Shown here: positions 9,305-17,713 of the stretch, piece after piece | Position numbering within the stretch: position 1 is the first letter of the stretch | Layout: each line of letters opens with the position of its first letter | Source: Thiohalobacter sp. | GTDB taxonomy: Bacteria; Pseudomonadota; Gammaproteobacteria; Thiohalobacterales; Thiohalobacteraceae | DNA length: 64,000 bases | Reading direction: 5' to 3' | NCBI RefSeq assembly: GCF_027000115.1 | Contig: NZ_JALTON010000037.1 | Coordinates: forward strand, 78,783 to 142,782 | Position numbers and translations under genes: made by a program | Notes under the pieces: model-generated | The model's input: the letters and a program-made list of their open reading frames with translations, nothing else | Databases searched by the model: none | Told to the model about the DNA's origin: nothing

Positions 9305-9991
9305 TCAGGCGGACCGGCTGAACCAGTCGAGTGCCTCTTCGGACAGCAGGTGGATCTCGCCGCGGCGGAGCCGGATGCAGCCCTTGTGTTCGAGATTCTT
9401 GAGGATGCGGCTCACCATCTCGCGGGTGGTACCGATTTCCCGGGCGAGCTGGATGTGGGTGACCTTGAGCGGCGCGCCCGCCGAGCGTTCGAAAAACTGC
9501 CCCAGCAGACAGGCCAGGCGCAGTTCCAGCCGGTTGAAGCTGACCTCGGCCACCAGATCGACCATCTCGCTCATCCGGCGCGAAAGCAGGGCCAGGATGT
9601 AGCGGCGGAAGCCGCGGCATTCGTCGAGGGCCCGGTCGATGGCCTGCTGGCTCAGTACCAGGCCGGCAACAGGACTTTCGCTGCGTGCCTCCGCCGGAAA
9701 CCCCTCGCCCGTGAACAGGCAGTGGAGACTGAGCACGCACAGATCGCCGGGCTCGACCCGGTACAGGGTGATCTCGCGGCCTTCGGGGGAATGCTTGAAG
9801 ACCCGCACCCTGCCCCCCAGCAACCACATGATCTGACGGCAGGGCTCGGATTCCCGGAGGAGCTGGACACCGGCCGGCATGTCCACTGTTCGTGATGACG
9901 CAAAGATCTCCCGGACGTCCTGCTCCGGAATCTGCCCCAGCTCGGGGTAACAGGCCCACAACTGATCGATCGGTTGGCGGCTGTCTTGCAC
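9305..9991 (-). CDS. Crp/Fnr-family transcriptional regulator
   Basis: A cyclic-nucleotide-binding-fold sensor domain (about 15-135) is joined to a Crp-type winged helix-turn-helix. The recognition helix reads TTREMVSRILKNLE, with the E-x-x-S-R pattern of Fnr-like proteins. The N-terminal cysteine cluster of Fnr is absent, so an oxygen-labile 4Fe-4S centre is unlikely; a haem, NO or other input is possible. I chose the GTG at 9991 (228 residues) because a strong GGGGAGGGAGG site lies just upstream; an in-frame GTG at 10018 would add nine residues across that site. It is divergent from the multicopper oxidase gene and is the obvious candidate to regulate it. Confidence 0.88.
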   Translation of the reverse strand: MQDSRQPIDQLWACYPELGQIPEQDVREIFASSRTVDMPAGVQLLRESEPCRQIMWLLGGRVRVFKHSPEGREITLYRVEPGDLCVLSLHCLFTGEGFPAEARSESPVAGLVLSQQAIDRALDECRGFRRYILALLSRRMSEMVDLVAEVSFNRLELRLACLLGQFFERSAGAPLKVTHIQLAREIGTTREMVSRILKNLEHKGCIRLRRGEIHLLSEEALDWFSRSA

Positions 9992-10283
9992 GATGCCTCC
10001 CTCCCCTGAGTCTTGCACCCCCCATGGTACGGCGAAACGCCGGCCCGCTTATGTGTGTTTTGTTACATATCCTGGTTACTGACGGGCATCGGGGTCGGGA
10101 CTAGCCTGAAGCGGCCTGCATCGCATGCGCAGGCAGATGTTGTGGCCTGGGCGGCGTCCCTGTAACGAGATTACGGCAGGGGGCGGTGCCAGGCAATCTT
10201 CACAGCATCCCTCTGCTGCGTCGGGGAAGCGAGCGACTGCCCGCGGCACAGAGGGACAGAAAACCACCATGGGGGAGAAAAAC

Positions 10284-11750
10284 ATGACGACACGCAGAGA
10301 CTTTCTGAAATCGGTGGGCGTTGCGGCCCCGGCCATCATTCTGCCCAGGACGGGCCTGACCGGCATGGGAGGCGGCGGCCGCATGGGGGGCGGCGGCGCC
10401 GGTGGTGGCCTGGATGTGCCCGTGTTCGAGCAGCCCCTCTACATTCCACCGGTCCTGCAGCCGGTCGAATCGACGGCCACGCGGGATACCTACGCGCTCA
10501 CCCAGGAAAATGCCACCGTCGAGATCGTGCCCGGTACCCAGACGGCGATTCTGGGCTACAACGGCATGACCCCGGGACCCACCATGGTGGTGGACGCCGA
10601 CCGGGAGGTGGCGATGCGCCACACCAACAACAGCAACGTCCGCACCACCACGCACCTGCACGGCGGCCACATGCGCGCGGGTGACGACGGTCATCCGGTG
10701 GACTATGTCAATCCCGGTGATACCCGAGAATACGTCTATTCAAACAAGCAGTTGCCGGCCACGCTCTGGTATCACGACCATACCATGGACTTCACCGGTG
10801 ACCAGGTCTATGCGGGACTCGCCGGCTTCTATCTGATTTCCGATGACTACGAGCGGTCGCTGGGCCTGCCCGCCGGTGACCAGGAAATCGCCATCGTCAT
10901 CCAGGACCGCACATTCGCCAGTGACGGCTCCCTGGTCTACAGCGACAACATCATGGGCGAGCTGGGCGACACCATCCTGGTCAATGGCGTGCCCTATCCC
11001 TATTTCGAGGTGTCCACCCGCAAGTACCGGGTGCGCATCCTCAATGGCTCGAACGCCCGTTCCTACAATCTGGTGCTCAGCAACGGCGCGAGCTTCGTGC
11101 AGATCGGCTCCGACGGTGGCCTGTTGCCGGCCCCGGTGGTGCGCAGCAGTCTGAGCATTGCACCGGCCGAGCGTCTCGACGTGATCATCGATTTCAGCAA
11201 CGCCCCCGTGGGCAGCCAGATCGTGCTCCAGAACACCGCCGGTTCGGGAAGCACGGCCCAGATCATGCGCTTCGATGTGGCGACGGCCGCCGACGACGGC
11301 AGCGTCATTCCCGAGGTGTTGCGACCCATCGAGCGCCTGGATCCCGCCGCCGCCGTTCAGACCCGGCGCTGGGTGTTCGGCATGGCGGGTGGACCCATGC
11401 CCTGGGTGATCAACGGGCTGCCCTACGACGAGCATCGCGTGGACGCCTATCCGCGACTCGGTACCACCGAGATCTGGGAGCTGGTCAATCGCACCGGCAT
11501 GATGCATCCGGTCCACATCCACGACATCATGTGGCAGATTCTCGACATCAACGGCCGCCCGCCGGCGGCCCATGACGCCGGCTGGAAGGATACCTTCCAG
11601 GTGCCGCCGATGGCGACCGTGCGGGTCATCGGCCGCTTCGACGACTATGTGGGCGATCCCAACGACATTACCACCGCCTACATGATGCACTGCCACATCC
11701 TCGAGCACGAGGACCATGCCATGATGACCCAGTTCATCGTGGTGGAGTAG
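10284..11750 (+). CDS. Tat-exported multicopper oxidase (CotA/SufI-like)
   Basis: A 488-residue periplasmic oxidase. The N-terminus TTRRDFLKSVGVAAPAIIL is a twin-arginine signal, followed by a glycine- and methionine-rich stretch (about 25-45). All copper-site segments are present in order: HLHGGHM, LWYHDHTMD, HPVHIHDIMW and HCHILEHEDHAMM, which supplies type 1 and trinuclear centre ligands. The start at 10284 is favoured by GGGGGAG about 8 bp upstream; an ATG at 10269 is also possible. Such enzymes oxidise metals (Cu+, Mn2+, Fe2+) or organic substrates with O2. The substrate here is not determinable. A regulator gene is divergent. Confidence 0.93.
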   Translation: MTTRRDFLKSVGVAAPAIILPRTGLTGMGGGGRMGGGGAGGGLDVPVFEQPLYIPPVLQPVESTATRDTYALTQENATVEIVPGTQTAILGYNGMTPGPTMVVDADREVAMRHTNNSNVRTTTHLHGGHMRAGDDGHPVDYVNPGDTREYVYSNKQLPATLWYHDHTMDFTGDQVYAGLAGFYLISDDYERSLGLPAGDQEIAIVIQDRTFASDGSLVYSDNIMGELGDTILVNGVPYPYFEVSTRKYRVRILNGSNARSYNLVLSNGASFVQIGSDGGLLPAPVVRSSLSIAPAERLDVIIDFSNAPVGSQIVLQNTAGSGSTAQIMRFDVATAADDGSVIPEVLRPIERLDPAAAVQTRRWVFGMAGGPMPWVINGLPYDEHRVDAYPRLGTTEIWELVNRTGMMHPVHIHDIMWQILDINGRPPAAHDAGWKDTFQVPPMATVRVIGRFDDYVGDPNDITTAYMMHCHILEHEDHAMMTQFIVVE

Positions 11751-11821
11751 CCAGGGCATTACACCAGAGCCAGCCCGGCGCCGCGGTGGCGGCACCACCT
11801 CCTGCCACTGCGGCGTCCTTC

Positions 11822-11860
11822 GCCGCCCTGCCATTGGATGGCGGTGGCGGCTTTCTTTTT
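11822..11860 (+). terminator. intrinsic terminator after the multicopper oxidase gene
   Basis: Stem GCCGCC/GGCGGC (11822-11827 with 11846-11851) enclosing GCCAT-TGG-ATGGC, followed by TTTCTTTTT. It ends the oxidase transcript. Confidence 0.85.
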
Positions 11861-11963
11861 GTCTGCCGTCCTGTCCTCGCGCGATCCCGGCCATGACCCA
11901 GGTCATGGACAATCGTGACGGCCGGACCACAATGGACCACAATATCGGTCAGGAGGCGCCAGC

Positions 11964-12350
11964 ATGCTGGACATCAACCCCGAAATCGTCTGTTTCCTGA
12001 TCGAGCGGGCCCGCGTCTTCCACAGCAAGGAGGCCGTAGTCCTGCCCGAGGTGCCCGACAACCCCACGGACGACTGGGGCCTGCAGGTGTTGGCCGATCA
12101 CGTCGACGACAGCACCCTGCAGGAGTTCAAGGCGGCCGTCGACGACCTCGAGCCGGACCAGCAGCAGGCCGTGGTCGCACTCATGTGGGTCGGCCGCGGG
12201 GATTTCAGCGCCGACGAGTGGGAAGCCGCGCTGGCCGAGGCAGAGGACAACTGGACCGAGCACACGGCCGAGTACCTGATCGCCCACCCCTATCTTGCCG
12301 ACCACCTGCAGGAGGGACTGGCCGAGTTCGGCTACGACTGCGCCTCCTGA
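11964..12350 (+). CDS. DUF3775 family protein
   Basis: A small acidic soluble protein of 128 residues, rich in Asp, Glu, Ala and Trp, mostly helical by composition. It resembles DUF3775 proteins, recognisable by the segments LVALMWVGRGDF-like (here ALMWVGRGDFSADEWEAAL) and EYLIAHPYLADHLQEGLAEFG. The family has no established function. An AGGAGG-type site (GTCAGGAGGCGCC) precedes the ATG. It lies just upstream of the DsrC-like gene (106-bp gap) in the same direction and may share its promoter. Confidence is high that it is a gene and moderate for the family name. Confidence 0.8.
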   Translation: MLDINPEIVCFLIERARVFHSKEAVVLPEVPDNPTDDWGLQVLADHVDDSTLQEFKAAVDDLEPDQQQAVVALMWVGRGDFSADEWEAALAEAEDNWTEHTAEYLIAHPYLADHLQEGLAEFGYDCAS

Positions 12351-12456
12351 CGGATGCCGGGCGGGGCTTGGAACGGGGCGAGCCGGCCCCCATTATGGGA
12401 GGCGAGAAAGTACTGGTCAGTCACGAGCAGCACCCAGCAGAAAGGAGTATCAGAAG

Positions 12457-12828
12457 ATGTCGAACGACGATCTCGAAAAAATCCACGAAGTCGAGGAAAA
12501 GGTGCTCGGCATTCATCCTCATGCCGACATGGTGGAACCCTGGGACCGTGACATCGCGGCCGCCCGCGCCAGCGAGGTGGGCATCAACGAACTCACCGAC
12601 GCCCACTGGGAGGTGGTGAAGTTCCTGCGCGAGCGTTTCCACGAAAAGGGTCAGGTCGAGCATGCCCGTGACCTGCACCCCATCCTGGCGGAGAAGTGGG
12701 CGGCCGAGGGCGGGCTGAAGTACCTGTACCGCCTGTTCCCCAACGGGCCCGTGCACCAGGGCAGTTACATTGCCGGTGTGCCCGAGCCTCACGACGCCAC
12801 CGATCCCTCGTTTGGAACCGTCGCCTGA
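12457..12828 (+). CDS. DsrC/TusE-family protein without cysteines (RspA-type)
   Basis: A 123-residue homologue of the sulfur-relay proteins DsrC and TusE. Family segments are clear: ELTDAHWEVVKFLRERF, GGLKYLYRLFPNGPVHQG and a C-terminal arm ending DPSFGTVA. In DsrC two cysteines of this arm carry sulfur as persulfide or trisulfide; TusE keeps one. Here the positions are Ser (QGSYIAG) and non-cysteine residues, and the whole protein contains no cysteine. It therefore cannot carry persulfide and fits the cysteine-less subgroup described as RspA, proposed to be regulatory. The start ATG 12457 has AAAGGAG 9 bp upstream; the longer frame from 12295 is not needed. No dsrAB or tusBCD genes are in the window. 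Confidence 0.88.
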   Translation: MSNDDLEKIHEVEEKVLGIHPHADMVEPWDRDIAAARASEVGINELTDAHWEVVKFLRERFHEKGQVEHARDLHPILAEKWAAEGGLKYLYRLFPNGPVHQGSYIAGVPEPHDATDPSFGTVA

Positions 12829-12846
12829 GCCGGTTGCGTCTCCGCA

Positions 12847-12879
12847 AGCCCTCGTCCGGTTCAGCCGGGCGGGGGCTTT
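12847..12879 (+). terminator. strong hairpin between the convergent DsrC-like and CDF genes
   Basis: AGCCCTCGTCCGG (12847-12859) pairs with the stretch to 12877 through 13 consecutive pairs (a few G:U) around a TTCA loop, then TTT. It overlaps the last codons of the CDF gene on the other strand and can act as terminator for the DsrC-like gene. Confidence 0.7.
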
Positions 12880-13781
12880 GTCGTGCTCGGGGGCGCGGCG
12901 TGCGGCGCGGCACAGGTGCCGGTTTCGATCTGGACGGTGGCGTGCTCGATGCCGAAGTGCTCGGCCAGGGTGCGGTGGATGCCGGTCAGGGTCCGTTCGT
13001 AGTCACCTAGATCGGAGACGGTGACGTGCAGGGTCATGAGCTGGCGGGTGGGGCTGAGTGACCAGACGTGCACGTGGTGGATCCCGGTCACGCTGGGCAG
13101 AGCCTCTACGAGTGTTTCGCGGATGAGGTCGATGTCAATGTCCGGCGGCGTGCCTTCCAGCAGGATGTGGGCGGACTGGCGCACGACACGCACGGCATTG
13201 GCGGCGATCAGCAGGGTCACGAACACCGACAGCAGGGGGTCGATCGGCGTCCATCCGGTAAGCAGGATGACACCGGCGGCCGCGATGGCGGCAACCGAAC
13301 CGAGCAGGTCGCCAAGCACATGCAGCACGGCGGCCCGGCGGTTGAGGTCGTGTTCGTGGCCGCCATGCAGCAGGCGGAGAGCAACCAGGTTGACCAGCAG
13401 GCCGATGACGGCAACTGCCAGCATGGGGCCGCCGAGAATTTCCACCGGCTGCTGCAGGCGCCGCCAGGCCTCGATCCCGATCCAGACCACCAGCAGCAGA
13501 AATCCGAGCCCGTTCACGAGGGCGGCAAGCACCTGCACGCGGTGATAGCCGTAGGAACGCAGGTGATCGGCGGGACGGCGGGCGAGACGGGCGCCGGCCC
13601 AGGCCAGGGCCAGTGCAGCGGTGTCGGTGAGCATGTGCCCGGCGTCGGCGATCAGTGCCAGCGATCCGGACCAGAGGCCACCGACGAATTCGATGATCAT
13701 GAAGCTGCCGGTCAGCAGCAGCGCCTGCAACAGCGGGCGTTCAGCGGCTTCCTGGTGATGATGGGCATGATCGCTGTGCAT
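12861..13781 (-). CDS. cation diffusion facilitator metal exporter (CzcD/ZitB type)
   Basis: A 306-residue CDF transporter. A His-rich start (HSDHAHHH) precedes six membrane helices (about 15-205). The zinc-site motifs in helices 2 and 5 are the classical HxxxD pairs: HMLTD near residue 48 and HVLGD near 154. A cytoplasmic C-terminal domain (about 210-295) contains IHHVHVWSLSPTR. Such proteins export Zn2+, Co2+ or Cd2+ using the proton gradient. It is transcribed alone on the minus strand, convergent with the DsrC-like gene. Proximity to a multicopper oxidase suggests metal homeostasis, but there is no operon link. Confidence 0.93.
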   Translation of the reverse strand: MHSDHAHHHQEAAERPLLQALLLTGSFMIIEFVGGLWSGSLALIADAGHMLTDTAALALAWAGARLARRPADHLRSYGYHRVQVLAALVNGLGFLLLVVWIGIEAWRRLQQPVEILGGPMLAVAVIGLLVNLVALRLLHGGHEHDLNRRAAVLHVLGDLLGSVAAIAAAGVILLTGWTPIDPLLSVFVTLLIAANAVRVVRQSAHILLEGTPPDIDIDLIRETLVEALPSVTGIHHVHVWSLSPTRQLMTLHVTVSDLGDYERTLTGIHRTLAEHFGIEHATVQIETGTCAAPHAAPPSTTKPPPG

Positions 13782-14061
13782 GGCCGCGCCATCTTGCCAC
13801 CGATGGCGACGGCTGTCAGCCGGGTATCGAGCCGCTTCCCGGTAGCTGGCCCGTTTCCGAACCCGACCACCGAGTCCGAAATTTCCGCTGAATATCCCGT
13901 TCCGTCTGCCGATAGGGTCGGATAGTAACCCGGAAACCCAATATGTCGTGTTCAGGATGCATCCGGCGAGGCGAGGGCGGAAGCGGGGCGCAGAACCGTT
14001 ACTTCAACGCGCCGGCAGCGAGAACAGGCGGCAGCGGAGAGGTCGCGCCGGAGATGACGAC
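13782..14061. other. intergenic region without a recognised gene
   Basis: These 280 bp separate the divergent CDF gene and the truncated LapD-like gene. The open frame beginning at 13948 is only an upstream extension of the latter, with arginine-rich, low-complexity composition. Promoters for both genes should lie here; I could not identify convincing -35/-10 pairs. Confidence 0.5.
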
Positions 14062-14610
14062 ATGACGCTTTACCGACAACTGGCTCTGATCGTGGCGCTG
14101 ATGAGTGTGCTGATGTTCTTCGGCACGCTGGCGATCAATGTCTACAGCACCCGCGCCTTCCTGGTCGAACAGCTCGAGGCGCAGGCCCGGGATACAGCGA
14201 CCTTGCTGGGGCTGTCGCTGACGCCACACATGGCCGGGCGCGATTTTGCGACCATGAATGCCATGATCGACACCATTTTCGATCGTGGCTACTACAGCGC
14301 GATCCGGGTGGTATCCATCGACGGCGACGTGCTTATCGAGCGCGAGGCGGGCATGGCGCCGGAAGGCGTGCCGGACTGGCTGCAACGCCTCGTGCCGCTG
14401 GACCCGCCGGCGGCCGGCGCGCATGTCATGGATGGCTGGAACCTGGCCGCGGTGGTCTACGTCAAGAGCCGTCCTGGCTATGCCTATCGCCAGTTGTGGC
14501 GGGTGGCCTCGCGCATGCTCTACCCGTTTGTGCTCATGGCCTTCGGCATCGGACTGGTGGGCGTGCTCGGCATTCATGCCCTGCTGCGGCCGCTGCGCGC
14601 GGGTTATTGA
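14062..14610 (+). pseudogene. truncated LapD/MoxY-type sensor (N-terminal periplasmic module only)
   Basis: 182 residues: an N-terminal membrane helix (LALIVALMSVLMFFGTLAI), a periplasmic LapD_MoxY_N-type domain (about 30-150, with QARDTATLLGLSLTPHMAGRD-like start and GYYSAIRVVSIDGDVL), and a second helix (FVLMAFGIGLVGVLGIHALL). In complete relatives this helix leads through LLRPL into HAMP, GGDEF and EAL domains. Here the frame ends two or three codons after LLRPLR, exactly where scar sequence begins (palindromic repeat 14641-14716, IS481-like remnant 14758-14985). No HAMP/GGDEF/EAL sequence follows before ccmA. The fragment could still be made as a membrane stub but has lost its c-di-GMP output. 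The ATG at 14062 is chosen over 13948 because family similarity begins there. Confidence 0.82.
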
Positions 14611-14640
14611 GGATTACATAAACGCCTTGAGGTTTTCGCA

Positions 14641-14716
14641 GCCGGATGGAGCGAAGCGAAATCCGGGAACAGGCCGCGCTTTCCCGGATTCCGGCCCTTC
14701 GGACCTTCATCCGGGC
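14641..14716. repeat. palindromic repeat (REP-like)
   Basis: The left arm (14641-14668) begins GCCGGATGGAGCGAAGCG and ends ATCCGGGA. The right arm (14682-14716) begins TCCCGGATT and ends TTCATCCGGGC. The arms form an imperfect long hairpin with a GGCC-rich loop. Similar GGATGGAGCGAAGCG...ATCCGGG hairpins are dispersed intergenic repeats in many gammaproteobacteria. It lies between the broken sensor gene and the IS remnant. Confidence 0.7.
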
Positions 14717-14757
14717 GACAGGATGACCCGTAACTTTTATGCAAGTCTCAATATTAA

Positions 14758-14985
14758 CCCGGCTACGATCGAGCCCTGCTGGTGAAACGCGTGCTGGAAG
14801 AGGGACTTCGACCTGCCGAGTTCGCTCAGGCCATGGGTGTCAGCGCCCGTACCGTCTACAAGTGGCTCCCGCGGTTCCGCGAGGAAGGGCCCTCGGGCCA
14901 GCAAGGCCGCAGCGCCCGCCCTGCAAGCTGCCCCCACGCCACGCCTGTTGGGGATGGATGGGCCAAGACATCCTGTCTGGCATGA
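14758..14985 (+). pseudogene. IS481-like transposase N-terminal remnant
   Basis: From 14758 the frame reads a helix-turn-helix segment: GYDRALLVKRVLEEGL, then AQAMGVSARTVYKWLPRFR and EEGPSGQQGRSARP. This is the start of IS481/IS3-superfamily transposases, whose N-terminal HTH has this spacing. Stop codons lie immediately before (14755-14757) and the frame decays into unrelated sequence after about 60 residues; the DDE domain is missing. It is a decayed fragment, consistent with past transposition that truncated the neighbouring sensor gene. Confidence 0.75.
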
Positions 14986-15057
14986 CGCGGATCAAACACC
15001 TCACGGACAAATTCTGTAGGATGGGGCTCCAGTAGCAATCCGGAGAGGCCCGCCATC

Positions 15058-15687
15058 TTGTCGACCCCCGCTGCCGCCGTCCTGGAGGCTCGCGACCTGT
15101 GCTGCATTCGCAATGAACGCGTCCTGTTCGAGGGGCTGAACCTGGCCGTGCGGCCCGGCGAGGCACTGGCGATCCGTGGCCGCAACGGCTGCGGCAAGAC
15201 CTCGCTGCTGCGAATTCTGTGCGGTCTGCTGCCACCGGAGGCCGGGGAGGTTCGCTGGCAGGGTCACGCCATCGGCCACCCGGCCCGGCATCGCGGCAGC
15301 CTGGTTCATGTCGGTCATCGCGACGGCGTGAAGGGCGAGCTCACCGCCGCGGAAAACCTGCGCCTGCCTTCCGGTCTTGCGCCGCCTTCCGTGGCTGCGG
15401 TGGATGCCGCGCTGGCTGCTGCCGGGCTCGCCGCCTGCCGCGAAGTGCCGGCGCGCCGGCTGTCCGCGGGGCAGCGCCGGCGACTGGCACTGGCACGACT
15501 GCTGCTGCGACCGGCTGCGCTCTGGGTGCTCGACGAGCCCTTTACCAGCCTCGACCGTGAGGGCGTGGCCTGGCTGAGCGGCTGTCTGGCGCAACACCTG
15601 GAGCGGGGCGGAACCCTGGTATTGACCGCGCATCACGACCTCGCGCTGCCGGGTCTGCACTGGCTGGAACTGGGAGGGACGGCATGA
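15058..15687 (+). CDS. ccmA: haem exporter ATP-binding protein CcmA
   Basis: ATPase of the CcmABCD complex that releases holo-CcmE during System I cytochrome c maturation; 209 residues. Walker A is GRNGCGKTS (near residue 41), the ABC signature LSAGQRRRL, Walker B LWVLDEP and the switch His in LTAHHDL. TTG is the start codon (15058), supported by GGAGAG about 11 bp upstream and by the normal family N-terminus. The stop overlaps the ccmB start by ATGA. It is the first gene of an unbroken ccmABCDEFGHI operon. Confidence 0.95.
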   Translation: MSTPAAAVLEARDLCCIRNERVLFEGLNLAVRPGEALAIRGRNGCGKTSLLRILCGLLPPEAGEVRWQGHAIGHPARHRGSLVHVGHRDGVKGELTAAENLRLPSGLAPPSVAAVDAALAAAGLAACREVPARRLSAGQRRRLALARLLLRPAALWVLDEPFTSLDREGVAWLSGCLAQHLERGGTLVLTAHHDLALPGLHWLELGGTA

Positions 15688-16367
15688 ACCAGGCCCCGCT
15701 CGGGTCCGTGTTCGTCACGCTGCTGCGCCGCGACCTGCTGGTGCAGTGGCGACGGGGCAGCGAACTGCTGAACCCGGTGTTCTTCTTCGTGCTGGTGGTG
15801 ACCCTGTTCGCGCTCGGCACCGGTGGCCAGCCGGAGCAGTTGCGGGAACTGGGCGCCGGGGTCATCTGGGTGGCTGCATTGCTGGCCATGCTGTTGTCGC
15901 TGGACGGCCTGTTTCGCGCCGATCTGCAAGACGGGGCGCTGGATCAGCTCCTGCTTGCGCCGCAACCGCTCGCGCTGCTGGTGCTCGCCAAGGTGCTGGC
16001 CCACTGGCTGGCCAGTGGCTTGCCGCTGCTGCTGACCTCGCCGCTGCTCGCGCTGCTGATGCAGCTGCCGGCGAATGCCACCGGCGTGCTGATGCTGGCG
16101 CTGTTGCTCGGTACGCCGGTGTTGAGCCTGACTGGGGCCATCGGGGCGGCGCTCACCGTCGGCCTGCGCCGTGGCGGTGTGCTGGTGGCGCTGCTGGTGC
16201 TGCCCCTGCATGTGCCCGTGCTGATCTTCGGAACCCAGGCGGTGCAGGCGAGTCTGAACGGTCTGTCGGCCGAGGGGCCGCTGCTGCTGCTGGGAGCCCT
16301 GTTGAGTGCGGGGCTGGTGCTGGCGCCCTGGCCGATCGCCGGCGCCCTGAGGCTGGGGGTGAACTGA
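15684..16367 (+). CDS. ccmB: haem exporter permease CcmB
   Basis: Six-helix inner-membrane permease of the CcmABCD complex, 227 residues. The N-terminal phrase LLRRDLLVQWRRGSELLNPV and FFFVLVVTLFALG are typical of CcmB, as is the DGLFRADLQDGALDQLLLAP loop. ATG overlaps the ccmA stop; ccmC starts 2 bp after the stop. Translational coupling is likely through the operon. Confidence 0.95.
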   Translation: MNQAPLGSVFVTLLRRDLLVQWRRGSELLNPVFFFVLVVTLFALGTGGQPEQLRELGAGVIWVAALLAMLLSLDGLFRADLQDGALDQLLLAPQPLALLVLAKVLAHWLASGLPLLLTSPLLALLMQLPANATGVLMLALLLGTPVLSLTGAIGAALTVGLRRGGVLVALLVLPLHVPVLIFGTQAVQASLNGLSAEGPLLLLGALLSAGLVLAPWPIAGALRLGVN

Positions 16368-16368
16368 C

Positions 16369-17103
16369 ATGTGGCGCTTCCTGCATCGAATGGCCTCTCC
16401 GCCGTACTTCTACCGGCTTGCTGGCAGGCTGTTGCCCTGGCTGGCTGCCCTGACCCTGGCCCTGTTTGCATGGGGGCTGTATGGCGGGCTGGTCATGGCG
16501 CCGCCCGATTACCAGCAGGGCGACAGCTTCCGCATCATGTATGTCCATGTGCCGGCCGCCTGGATGTCGCTGTTCGTGTATGTGGTCATGGCGGCGAGCG
16601 GGCTGATCGGCCTGGTCTGGCGTATCAAGCTGGCGGAGATGGTGGTTATATGCAGCGCGCCCACCGGCGCGCTGTTCACCTTCATCGCGCTGGTCACCGG
16701 TGCCATCTGGGGCAAGCCCATGTGGGGTGCCTGGTGGGTCTGGGACGCGCGCCTGACCTCGGAGCTGATTCTGCTGTTTCTGTATCTCGGCGTGATGGCG
16801 CTGAACCAGGCGATCGAGGACCGGCGGGTCGCGGGGCGGGCCGTGGCCATTCTTGCGCTGGTGGGGGTGGTGAACATTCCGATCATCCATTATTCGGTGG
16901 AATGGTGGAACACCCTGCACCAGGGTCCGACGGTGACGCGCTTCGATGCCCCCGCCATCCACGTCGACATGTTGGTGCCGCTGCTGGTGATGGCGGTGGC
17001 CTTCAAGCTCTATTACCTGATGGCGCTGTTGTTGCGTCTGCGGGTGGAACTGCTGACGCGGGAGAGACGTGCGGGTTGGCTGCGCGAGGTGGTGAAGGCC
17101 TGA
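16369..17103 (+). CDS. ccmC: haem-handling protein CcmC
   Basis: Inner-membrane haem handling protein, 244 residues and six helices. It carries the tryptophan-rich WWD signature as WGAWWVWDARLTSEL (about residue 121), which presents haem to CcmE. Conserved histidines flank it in the periplasmic loops (YVHVPAAWMS; IHYSVEWWNTLHQG). It ends in TGATG overlapping the small ccmD gene. Confidence 0.96.
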   Translation: MWRFLHRMASPPYFYRLAGRLLPWLAALTLALFAWGLYGGLVMAPPDYQQGDSFRIMYVHVPAAWMSLFVYVVMAASGLIGLVWRIKLAEMVVICSAPTGALFTFIALVTGAIWGKPMWGAWWVWDARLTSELILLFLYLGVMALNQAIEDRRVAGRAVAILALVGVVNIPIIHYSVEWWNTLHQGPTVTRFDAPAIHVDMLVPLLVMAVAFKLYYLMALLLRLRVELLTRERRAGWLREVVKA

Positions 17104-17276
17104 TGAACATGGAGAGCCTTCTTGAAATGGGCGGCTATGCCCGATATGTGTGGAGTGCCTACGGGCTGTCGCTGGGGCTCATGGCGGTCCATCTGGCGCT
17201 GATCGTCATCCGCCATCGGCGGCTGCGCCGGACCCTGGCTCGTGGCCTTGGCACTGGCGGAGGGGAAACGCGATGA
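17103..17276 (+). CDS. ccmD: haem exporter small subunit CcmD
   Basis: A 57-residue single-helix protein in the expected place. The phrase [20 protein letters not shown] is the CcmD signature, followed by a hydrophobic helix ([11 protein letters not shown]) and a basic cytoplasmic tail. ATG 17103 overlaps the ccmC stop, and its own TGA overlaps the ccmE ATG at 17273. CcmD is needed to release holo-CcmE from CcmABC. It is too short for routine ORF calling but is unambiguous by position and motif. Confidence 0.93.
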   Translation: MNMESLLEMGGYARYVWSAYGLSLGLMAVHLALIVIRHRRLRRTLARGLGTGGGETR

Positions 17277-17713
17277 CGCCGGCACGACGTAACCGTCTGC
17301 TGCTGGCGCTGGCCGTGGTGACAGGCGTGGGGGTCGCCGTGGCGCTGGCGCTGAAGGCGTTCCAGAGCAACCTGATGTTCTTCTACTCACCCACCGAAGT
17401 GGCGGCGGGGAAGGTGCCGGCGAATGCGGTGATCCGGGTCGGCGGGCTGGTGGTGCCCGGCAGCATTCAGCGTGAGCGCGACAGTCTGACGGTCCGCTTC
17501 GTGGTCACCGACAACCAGGCCCGTGTGCCCGTCGAATATACGGGTATTCTGCCGGACCTGTTCCGGGAGGGGCAGGGCATCATTGCCCGTGGGCGGCTGG
17601 CGGGCGGACGAGTGGTAGCCGATGAAGTGCTGGCCAGGCACGACGAGAACTACATGCCGCCAGAGGTGGCAGAAAGCCTCCATCCGGTGCCACCGGAGGT
17701 GCCCCGACCATGA
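17273..17713 (+). CDS. ccmE: cytochrome c maturation haem chaperone CcmE
   Basis: Periplasmic haem chaperone anchored by one N-terminal helix, 146 residues. The OB-fold domain includes [33 protein letters not shown] and [12 protein letters not shown]. The haem-attachment histidine is in [13 protein letters not shown] near the C-terminus, in the HxxxY motif, so it is the classical His type and not the Cys variant. The start overlaps the ccmD stop and the end overlaps the ccmF start. Confidence 0.96.
   Translation: MTPARRNRLLLALAVVTGVGVAVALALKAFQSNLMFFYSPTEVAAGKVPANAVIRVGGLVVPGSIQRERDSLTVRFVVTDNQARVPVEYTGILPDLFREGQGIIARGRLAGGRVVADEVLARHDENYMPPEVAESLHPVPPEVPRP

Noticed and set aside
14782..14985. 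A 67-codon frame as a new small gene
   Set aside because: It matches only the N-terminal HTH of IS481-like transposases and decays at both ends, so it is a remnant.
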